Assembly: GCA_013693815.1 (NCBI GenBank)
Contig: CP059259.1
Location: 1,155,046-1,160,736 of the forward strand
Direction: 5' to 3'
DNA length: 5,691 bases
Source: Nocardioidaceae bacterium
GTDB lineage: Bacteria > Actinomycetota > Actinomycetes > Propionibacteriales > Nocardioidaceae
Each line of letters opens with the position of its first letter. Position 1 is the stretch's first letter. The notes beneath the pieces are model-generated. The model worked only from the letters and a program-made list of their open reading frames with translations. It was not told the DNA's origin and made no database searches. The position numbers and the translations under genes are program-made. Positions 1 through 4,852 of this stretch are shown here, piece by piece.

Positions 1-696
1 TGCCCCGTTGAGGTAATGAAACGCTGCATCGAGGATATGCACATGAGCGAGATCTCCATCGCCTACGGCATGACCGAGACCGCACCGATCAGCTGCCAGA
101 CGCTTGCCGACGATGATCTCGAACGCCGCACCGGAACGATCGGCCGGGTGCATCCACACGTCGAGATCAAGATTGCGGACCCCAAAACCGGAAAGCCCGT
201 CCCGCGAGGCCAAGCAGGCGAGTTCTGCACCCGCGGCTACTCCATCATGATCGGCTACTGGGAAGACCCGGCGAAGACCGAGGAAGCCATCGACAAGGAC
301 GGCTGGATGCATACTGGCGACCTTGCCGTCATGCGCGAAGACGGATACTGCCAGATCGTCGGTCGGCTCAAGGACATGGTGATCCGAGGCGGAGAGAACA
401 TCTATCCACGCGAGATCGAAGAGTTCTTCTACACCCATCCCGACGTCCAAGACGTGCAGGTGGTCGGAGTCCCCGACGACAGGTTCGGCGAAGAGCTATG
501 CGCCTGGATCAAGATGCGACCGGGTGCTGCCCCGCTTGATGCCGACGCCCTCAAGGTATTCGCGGCCGGCAAGTTGGCGCACTACAAGGTGCCGCGTTAC
601 GTCATGGTGGTTGACGCATTTCCCATGACCGTGACCGGAAAAATCCGCAAAGTTGAGATGCGTGAACGCAGCATTGCTCAACTTCATCTCAACTGA
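1..696 (+). CDS. AMP-forming acyl-CoA synthetase (FadD-type), C-terminal part
   Basis: Enzymes of this family join a fatty or other carboxylic acid to coenzyme A through an acyl-adenylate, feeding beta-oxidation in the cytoplasm. The frame is open from base 1, so the 5' part lies outside the window; 231 codons are present, against roughly 540 in the family. Counting from the first codon, I see the adenylate-binding motif YGMTET (about 22-27), TGD (105-107), the hinge stretch GRLKDMVIRGGENIYP (about 121-136) and, near the end, TGKIRK, whose Lys (about 214) is the usual catalytic lysine of the mobile C-terminal domain. The tail HYKVPRYV...FPMTVTGKIRKVEMRE resembles mycobacterial FadD35-like synthetases. 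All C-terminal motifs are intact, so this end looks functional. The next gene starts 45 bases downstream on the same strand, which suggests an operon. Acyl specificity cannot be read from this part. Confidence 0.95.
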   Translation, partial: CPVEVMKRCIEDMHMSEISIAYGMTETAPISCQTLADDDLERRTGTIGRVHPHVEIKIADPKTGKPVPRGQAGEFCTRGYSIMIGYWEDPAKTEEAIDKDGWMHTGDLAVMREDGYCQIVGRLKDMVIRGGENIYPREIEEFFYTHPDVQDVQVVGVPDDRFGEELCAWIKMRPGAAPLDADALKVFAAGKLAHYKVPRYVMVVDAFPMTVTGKIRKVEMRERSIAQLHLN

Positions 697-730
697 AGCC
701 GAGCACAAGCCCAGTTCGGACCTAGCCCCC

Positions 731-736
731 AGGAGA
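731..736 (+). promoter_or_regulatory. Ribosome binding site deciding a GTG start
   Basis: AGGAGA lies 5 bases before the GTG at 742, with no competing start nearby. This supports the GTG as the true start of the crotonase-family gene. Confidence 0.8.
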
Positions 737-741
737 ATTCT

Positions 742-1506
742 GTGACCAGCGACCCTGCCGTCCTGACCACGCTCATCGACGGAGTTGCTCACATCGAGCT
801 CAACCGCCCCCAGGCGTACAACGCCGCCGACACCGCCGCCTGCGCAGCGCTTGCGGACGCCGTAACTGCAGCACAAGCAGACGAGCAAGCCAAAGTCATC
901 CTGCTCACCGGACGTGGCAGGGCCTTCTGCGCTGGAGGCGACGTCAAAGCCATGGCAGACGCTCAAGAACCGGCCCACATGATCTACGAGCTCGCCGAAG
1001 CATCCCATCGGGCAGTCCGAGCGATGAGCGCACTGACCAAGCCCCTCATCGCGGCAGTCCACGGCAGCGCAGCCGGAGCGGGCCTAGGGTATGTGTGCGC
1101 TGCGGACATCGTCCTCGCGGGCGAATCCACGAAGTTCCTGACCGCCTTCATCGCGATCGGTGTCAGTCCCGACAGCGGCGTCTCCTGGCACCTTTCGCGC
1201 ATCATTGGCCATCACCGAGCCCTCGAAATGATGCTCCTCAACAGAGTCCTCACCGCTTCTGAAGCGCACGACTGGGGACTTGTAACCTCCGTGTACCCAG
1301 ATGATGCCGTCCAGGACACGGGCCTGGAACTGGCCAAACGACTTGCCGCAGGGCCCTTCGATGCACTCGGCAAGACGCGTCGGCTCGCCCACGAGTCTTT
1401 CAAGCGAACTCTGGATGACCATCTCGACGCGGAACGAGACAGCATCACCAGTCTCATCGAGGGCGACGCTGCGCAACAACTGATCGCAAAGTTTGCCGGC
1501 CGCTGA
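742..1506 (+). CDS. Crotonase-fold enoyl-CoA isomerase, PaaG-like (enoyl-CoA hydratase/isomerase family)
   Basis: This 254-residue protein has the full length of a crotonase-superfamily domain. It starts at a GTG behind a good AGGAGA site. Visible features are the HIELNRPQAYNA strand (17-28), the oxyanion-hole segment FCAGGDV (62-68) and the second oxyanion segment HGSAAGAGLG (107-116). Aligned by eye with rat mitochondrial crotonase, the two catalytic glutamates (Glu144 and Glu164) are replaced by Gly116 and Phe136. The pattern KFLTAFIAIGVSPDSG instead matches E. coli PaaG (KFVMAFSKLGLIPDCG), so Asp144 falls on the acid PaaG uses. I therefore infer a double-bond isomerase acting on enoyl-CoA or ring-opened epoxide-type CoA esters rather than a hydratase. 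It lies between an acyl-CoA synthetase and a 3-hydroxyacyl-CoA dehydrogenase, consistent with a beta-oxidation-like pathway. Family membership is very secure; the precise reaction is not. Confidence 0.93.
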   Translation: MTSDPAVLTTLIDGVAHIELNRPQAYNAADTAACAALADAVTAAQADEQAKVILLTGRGRAFCAGGDVKAMADAQEPAHMIYELAEASHRAVRAMSALTKPLIAAVHGSAAGAGLGYVCAADIVLAGESTKFLTAFIAIGVSPDSGVSWHLSRIIGHHRALEMMLLNRVLTASEAHDWGLVTSVYPDDAVQDTGLELAKRLAAGPFDALGKTRRLAHESFKRTLDDHLDAERDSITSLIEGDAAQQLIAKFAGR

Positions 1507-1536
1507 GCAACTCTCCCCGCAAACTCATACATAGCT

Positions 1537-1542
1537 GAAAGG
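1537..1542 (+). promoter_or_regulatory. Ribosome binding site for the dehydrogenase gene
   Basis: GAAAGG lies 10 bases before the ATG at 1553, in the 46-base gap after the preceding stop. The match is moderate and the spacing slightly long. Confidence 0.5.
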
Positions 1543-1552
1543 CACTACAGCA

Positions 1553-2404
1553 ATGACCGACATCACTCGGGTCGGCGTCGTCGGCTGCGGCCTGATGGGC
1601 TCAGGCATCGCCGAAGTCTGCGCACTCGCCAGCAAGAATGTCCTCGTTGTCGAGACAACCCAAGATGCGGCAGATGCTGGGTTGCAGCGACTTCGGGCGT
1701 CTCTCACCCGTGCTCACGCCAAAGGCAAGATCGAGTCCGTGGACCAGCCGCTCTCACACATCCAAGTCGTCACCGACCTGGAGGCGCTCGCAGACCGGGA
1801 CCTTGTCATCGAAGCAATCGTCGAAGCCGAGGACGTCAAGACCGAGTTGTTTGGTTCCCTCGACCGTATTGTGACAAGCCCCGACGCCATCCTGGCTTCC
1901 AACACCTCATCCATCCCGATCATGAAGCTTGCGGTGGCCACCAGTCGTCCCACGCAGGTGCTCGGTATCCACTTCTTCAACCCCGTACCCGTCCTCTCCC
2001 TCGTCGAGCTCGTTCCATCGCTGATGACGGCTCCCGAAACAACCAAGAAAGCCCGCAACTTCGTTCGACATGACCTCGGCAAGCACCCGATCGATTGTCA
2101 GGACCGAGCCGGATTCGTCGTCAACGCGTTGCTTATCCCGTTCATCCTGTCTGCCATTCGGATGCTCGAGTCAGGGTTCGCCACTGCCGCGGATATCGAT
2201 GAAGGGCTAGTGCGCGGCGCGGCACATCCACAGGGCCCACTAGCGCTGGCCGACCTCATCGGGCTCGACACCACGAAGGCTGTCGCCGAATCTTTGTACC
2301 AAGAGTTCAAGGAGCCGCTCTACGCAGCTCCGCCGCTGCTCGCCCGTATGGTCGAGGCTGGACTCTTGGGACGAAAGACGGGACGTGGCTTCTACACATA
2401 CTGA
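1553..2404 (+). CDS. fadB2: 3-hydroxybutyryl-CoA dehydrogenase (FadB2-like)
   Basis: This is a complete 283-residue NAD(P)-dependent 3-hydroxyacyl-CoA dehydrogenase, the usual length for stand-alone single-function forms. The enzyme interconverts 3-hydroxyacyl-CoA (typically 3-hydroxybutyryl-CoA) and the 3-ketoacyl-CoA in the cytoplasm. The N-terminal Rossmann domain carries GCGLMG (11-16), with an acidic residue, Glu34, at the end of the second strand. The catalytic set of the family is present: Ser119 in SNTSS, His140 in GIHFFNPVP, Glu152 in LVELV and Asn191 in FVVNALL. The C-terminal domain ends with GRKTGRGFYTY, the standard family ending. The sequence resembles, from memory, Mycobacterium tuberculosis FadB2 over its whole length. 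It lies 46 bases after the isomerase gene and is probably co-transcribed with it. No thiolase follows, so the last beta-oxidation step must be encoded elsewhere. Confidence 0.95.
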   Translation: MTDITRVGVVGCGLMGSGIAEVCALASKNVLVVETTQDAADAGLQRLRASLTRAHAKGKIESVDQPLSHIQVVTDLEALADRDLVIEAIVEAEDVKTELFGSLDRIVTSPDAILASNTSSIPIMKLAVATSRPTQVLGIHFFNPVPVLSLVELVPSLMTAPETTKKARNFVRHDLGKHPIDCQDRAGFVVNALLIPFILSAIRMLESGFATAADIDEGLVRGAAHPQGPLALADLIGLDTTKAVAESLYQEFKEPLYAAPPLLARMVEAGLLGRKTGRGFYTY

Positions 2405-2442
2405 GGTTGCATCGTGAACCAATGTCCTCATGCTCGGTCGAG

Positions 2443-3627
2443 TCAGGCTCCAACGGGCATTACAAGAAATTCAACTGGGATCGACTCGCGGGCCACGCTC
2501 GCTGTCGACGCGGTTGCTGCGTTGGCGGCGAGATGACCGATCAACGGTGCGAACTTCGCTCCATGGCTCGAGCACGGGGAGAGCACCGTCATCCGATCAT
2601 GCCTATCGAGGATGAAGTCTTCTGTTGGAGTCATCGTGAACAGGCAAGTTGACCCGGCATAAGGCTCAGGTATGAGCCCTGGAAGGCGACGCTTGACGTA
2701 CTCGACTAAACGATCTCGCTTGACTGGATCGACGATACCGTCTTGGCGCTCCCCACTTCCGATCGGTTTCCCGCCGAACTGTTCAGCGAGTTTTAAGCCC
2801 CGATAACCGGAATCCCGTCCCCCTGGAAGCCCATAGGAGCGCATCATATGGGACTTCTCAATCAGGGCCGGCCAGACATCGCTCGGGTTTTGGTAGGGGA
2901 AATGAAAAGCCTGCTCCTGAGTAACCGTCAGTTTCGGAAAGGCTCCGACCACACGGGCCGGCAGGTCGAGCTTGGGCAGTAGGCTAGGAAGCCAGCCTCC
3001 GGCAGCCACGATGACGTTAGAAGCGGAGAACGACCCTCGTGGACCGTGGACGAGATATCCCGTCGATCGTTGCTGGACTGAGTCGACCGGCCAATGGGTG
3101 AGGATCCGGGCACCGCTAGCGACCGCAAGTCGCACCATGGCACTGACAGCGACTTCGGAATCGATGACGCCTGCGGCCGCGTGCCATAGAACAGGGCCAT
3201 CGAATTGAATACCGGGGAAGCGTTCTTGAGCCTGTCCTGCATCGAGTACTTCGTGGTCGATCTCAATCGCGTCGAGTACGCGTGCCAACGTGTCGAGTTC
3301 GCGAAGCTCCCCGAAGTCGACTGCACCTGACGGAGTGATCAGGGTCTGGCCTGCTGTCCGCTCTAGCTCATCCCACCAGTTGCGTGCTTCTCGGACCATC
3401 TCGGCGTAGGTGCGGTTTGCGTAGCCGTATCGAAAGATGCGAGCGGATCCGTGTGAGCTGCCGGCACGATCAGCTGGGACTCCCCGCTCGAGTATGGCGA
3501 CGTCATGGCCAGCCGTGGCAAGCTGCCACGCTGTCGCAGCTCCAGCAAGTCCGGCGCCGATAACGACGAACTCGGCATGAGCGGGTTTGCCAGCGGGAGT
3601 GTGCTTCAATCGATTTGCTGATCCCAC
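2443..3627 (-). CDS. FAD-dependent amine/amino-acid oxidase, monomeric sarcosine oxidase / N-methyltryptophan oxidase-like
   Basis: This 394-residue DAO-family flavoprotein would oxidise the C-N bond of a secondary amine or amino acid with oxygen, giving an imine and H2O2. The N-terminal FAD fold shows VVIGAGLAGAATAW (21-34, GxGxxG) and Glu47 for the adenosine ribose. GSSHGSARIFRYGY (56-69) matches the flavin-contact loop of monomeric sarcosine oxidase. Cys328 in STCLFTMTPTEDF aligns with the cysteine that binds FAD covalently (Cys315 of the Bacillus enzyme), and Lys279 in GLKL aligns with the oxygen-activating lysine (Lys265). SSHGAKFAPLIG (353-364) is the C-terminal flavin motif. Pocket residues differ: Tyr317 aligns with Phe330 and His269 with Gln283, so sarcosine is probably not the substrate. 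The GTG start at 3627 lies 8 bases after the upstream stop and has no clear ribosome binding site, so translational coupling is likely. The gene converges on the dehydrogenase gene with a 38-base gap. Confidence 0.92.
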   Translation of the reverse strand: MGSANRLKHTPAGKPAHAEFVVIGAGLAGAATAWQLATAGHDVAILERGVPADRAGSSHGSARIFRYGYANRTYAEMVREARNWWDELERTAGQTLITPSGAVDFGELRELDTLARVLDAIEIDHEVLDAGQAQERFPGIQFDGPVLWHAAAGVIDSEVAVSAMVRLAVASGARILTHWPVDSVQQRSTGYLVHGPRGSFSASNVIVAAGGWLPSLLPKLDLPARVVGAFPKLTVTQEQAFHFPYQNPSDVWPALIEKSHMMRSYGLPGGRDSGYRGLKLAEQFGGKPIGSGERQDGIVDPVKRDRLVEYVKRRLPGLIPEPYAGSTCLFTMTPTEDFILDRHDRMTVLSPCSSHGAKFAPLIGHLAANAATASTASVARESIPVEFLVMPVGA

Positions 3628-3635
3628 GGGTTTAG

Positions 3636-4313
3636 TTACGAAACTACGAAAAGAGATCCGCCAACAGGAAAACGATTGGCGAACACGCCAGGCTCGCGGT
3701 AGCTGAACGGCGCTTCGTCTGGGATCGGCTCCGGATTCGGGTCCGGCTCCGGATTGTTGCCGTGCGAGATTTCGACCAACCGAGGATACATCTTCCCGAG
3801 ATCGACGGTCTTACCCTTGAAGGTGAATGGGGCACTAGAGATCAAGCTGTAGCTCACCCTGGTGTCGAAGACCCCGGCGCGAGGGTTGATCTGGAAGTAC
3901 TCTTCGGCCTGGTAGGTCGCAACAAGCTCGCCGCTGGTGAACGCTTGTCGATCGTCAAAGTGCCGAGATCCGTCAGGGGCCGGGTCGAAGTAGATTCGCA
4001 TCCGGGTCTCGAGTGAGGATCGCCCGTAGACATGGCCCACAAAATCGTCGCCCTCGTCGGTGACGAAACCCTCCAAGGTGATTCCGCTTCTTACGGCGAC
4101 TAAATGTGCGCTTTGGGCGCCGCGTCCGAGTCGCTCAACGAGCGCCGAGTCGAAGAGTGACACGTCGGGGCCGAACACGGCGCCGTCCTGGTCGGCAAGG
4201 GCGAAGATGACGAAGCGACCCTCGAAGCGTGCGCCGTCGACCACGCCCGGCGGGTGCTCCTCGAGTCGTCCTCGACCACCGAACTGCATCACGAGACGTC
4301 CGATTGAATCCAT
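3636..4313 (-). CDS. Conserved-looking protein of unknown function with NPEPxP repeat
   Basis: I do not recognise this 225-residue protein. It has no signal peptide, no membrane segment and no cysteine. The body (about 30-180) alternates short hydrophobic strands with charged loops, as in RFVIFALAD, AHLVAVRSGITLEGF and TRMRIYFDP, which suggests a soluble, mostly beta fold. Near the C-terminus a proline-rich linker holds two copies of a six-residue unit, NPEPDP (187-192) and NPEPIP (193-198), followed by a 27-residue tail. I judge it real because the frame is long and open, amino-acid composition is balanced, and its stop sits 8 bases before the oxidase start on the same strand. The pair is probably one operon, with this gene first. 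No ribosome binding site precedes the ATG at 4313. GTG (4292) or ATG (4289), with GGAC a few bases upstream, are alternative starts. A role connected with the oxidase is inference from position only. Confidence 0.75.
   Translation of the reverse strand: MDSIGRLVMQFGGRGRLEEHPPGVVDGARFEGRFVIFALADQDGAVFGPDVSLFDSALVERLGRGAQSAHLVAVRSGITLEGFVTDEGDDFVGHVYGRSSLETRMRIYFDPAPDGSRHFDDRQAFTSGELVATYQAEEYFQINPRAGVFDTRVSYSLISSAPFTFKGKTVDLGKMYPRLVEISHGNNPEPDPNPEPIPDEAPFSYREPGVFANRFPVGGSLFVVS
3726..3755 (-). repeat. Tandem 18-base repeat encoding NPEPxP
   Basis: CGGCTCCGGATT occurs at 3726-3737 and again at 3744-3755, an 18-base period inside the unknown gene. In the coding strand each unit gives six residues beginning NPEP. 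The period is a multiple of three, so copy number could change without breaking the frame. Confidence 0.7.
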
Positions 4314-4378
4314 GTGACAAGTCTGACCGGGATGGGTAGGGAAAGCGCTAGTACAGAATCAGGACTCGCCCCTGGCTG

Positions 4379-4406
4379 GTCCTAGAAGGCGGAGAAGCAG
4401 TGACAA
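4379..4406 (-). promoter_or_regulatory. Possible promoter for the unknown gene and oxidase
   Basis: On the minus strand TTGTCA (4406-4401) matches the -35 consensus at five of six positions. It is followed after 16 bases by TAGGAC (4384-4379), a weak -10 of the TANNNN type. Transcription would begin about 60 bases before the ATG at 4313. The -10 overlaps the right arm of a 5-base inverted repeat, AGGAC (4361-4365) / GTCCT (4379-4383). The -10 is poor, so this is tentative. Confidence 0.3.
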
Positions 4407-4523
4407 GCAGGATCGATCCGCAATGCTCTTGAAAGATCACCACTCGGCCTAGTTTCGAGCGTTACGAGTTCACCGACTTGGCGGGGTCGAACGCAACCTC
4501 GCGACCGTCGACGGAGTAGGGCA

Positions 4524-4550
4524 ATCCGCGCTTTCAAAGCGTCTGCGGAT
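4524..4550. repeat. Nested inverted repeat
   Basis: The inner part CGCTTTCAAAGCG (4529-4541) is a perfect palindrome around one base. It is flanked by ATCCG (4524-4528) and its complement CGGAT (4546-4550), with four unpaired bases (4542-4545) on the right. It could be an operator, or a hairpin in a leader transcript. No run of T follows on either strand, so it is not an intrinsic terminator. Confidence 0.45.
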
Positions 4551-4580
4551 CGGGATTCGAGGAATAGCTTTGCACGCTCC

Positions 4581-4598
4581 TGTAGCGTATACGGTACA
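4581..4598. promoter_or_regulatory. 18-base near-perfect palindrome, candidate operator
   Basis: TGTAGCGTATACGGTACA pairs with itself at eight of nine positions; only G4585/G4594 fails. The perfect core is CGTATACG (4586-4593). It starts about 100 bases before the GTG at 4683 and lies about 270 bases from the minus-strand start at 4313. A weak -35-like TTGCAC (4570-4575) sits just upstream, so a plus-strand promoter could overlap it, but I cannot assign a convincing -10. Size and symmetry fit a dimeric regulator; which one is unknown. Confidence 0.45.
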
Positions 4599-4672
4599 CG
4601 AATTTGGTTCGTCGAGAGTCGGGGTTGTTTGGTCTTGCGAGAGCGGCGAAGCCTAGAGAGACCCGGCGAATG

Positions 4673-4680
4673 AGGAGGGG
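4673..4680 (+). promoter_or_regulatory. Strong ribosome binding site before GTG 4683
   Basis: AGGAGGGG is the best Shine-Dalgarno match in the window. It sits 2 bases before GTG 4683, or 4 bases if AGGAGG (4673-4678) is taken as the core. It points to translation starting at 4683, in a frame that differs from the GAF coding frame downstream. Confidence 0.6.
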
Positions 4681-4682
4681 TT

Positions 4683-4820
4683 GTGTCCGAATATTCGCAT
4701 GCCGCTGTGAGAATCATCGAGCGGCCCGCTGACGATCTTGAGTCGGTGTTCGGTCTTCGTCGGTCGACCTCTAATCGGCATCCTGACCTGGTCTCCTCGG
4801 CTCCAAAAGACGGGGGGAGG
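4683..4820 (+). other. Probable N-terminal segment of the GAF gene, in a shifted frame
   Basis: From GTG 4683, behind a strong ribosome binding site, the frame encodes MSEYSHAAVRIIERPADD... and reaches a stop only at 4917-4919, giving a 78-residue product on its own. Moving back one base anywhere between 4787 (after the TGA at 4784-4786 in the GAF frame) and 4916 joins it to the GAF frame. The likeliest places are the six-G run at 4812-4817 and the AAAA at 4805-4808. Joined at the G run, the protein would read ...SSAPKDGG then EAHQRRTYERHAMLRAI. The remainder of the 78-residue frame is cysteine- and arginine-rich and looks non-coding. The cause could be a one-base deletion, a sequencing error in a homopolymer, or deliberate frameshifting. 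Alternatively the segment is a leader region and the GAF gene starts at 4853. Confidence 0.45.
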
Positions 4821-4852
4821 CTCATCAGCGTCGGACGTACGAACGTCATGCG

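Larger units (their letters stand above)
4314..4682. other. Divergent intergenic region, 369 bases
   Basis: This stretch separates the minus-strand unknown gene from the plus-strand GAF gene, so promoters for both units should lie here. I see a possible minus-strand promoter (4379-4406), a nested inverted repeat (4524-4550), an 18-base near-palindrome (4581-4598) and a strong ribosome binding site at its right end (4673-4680). Short direct repeats are also present, such as AAGCAG at 4395 and 4405 and GTGACAAG at 4314 and 4400. I see no convincing gene on either strand and no tRNA. Confidence 0.65.

Noticed and set aside
496..1062. Minus-strand open frame of 188 codons opposite the synthetase and isomerase genes
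   Set aside because: It lies entirely antisense to two well-supported genes, and its translation shows no family resemblance.
2405..2442. Possible terminator between the convergent dehydrogenase and oxidase genes
   Set aside because: Only a 4-base stem (GGTT 2405-2408 / AACC 2417-2420) with an 8-base loop and no T run is present. Too weak to call.
2407..2652. Small plus-strand open frame of 81 codons after the dehydrogenase
   Set aside because: Most of it is antisense to the conserved C-terminal part of the oxidase, and it lacks a ribosome binding site.
4361..4383. AGGAC...GTCCT inverted repeat as an attenuator or operator
   Set aside because: A 5-base stem with a 13-base loop is expected by chance at this length; mentioned only because it overlaps the possible promoter.
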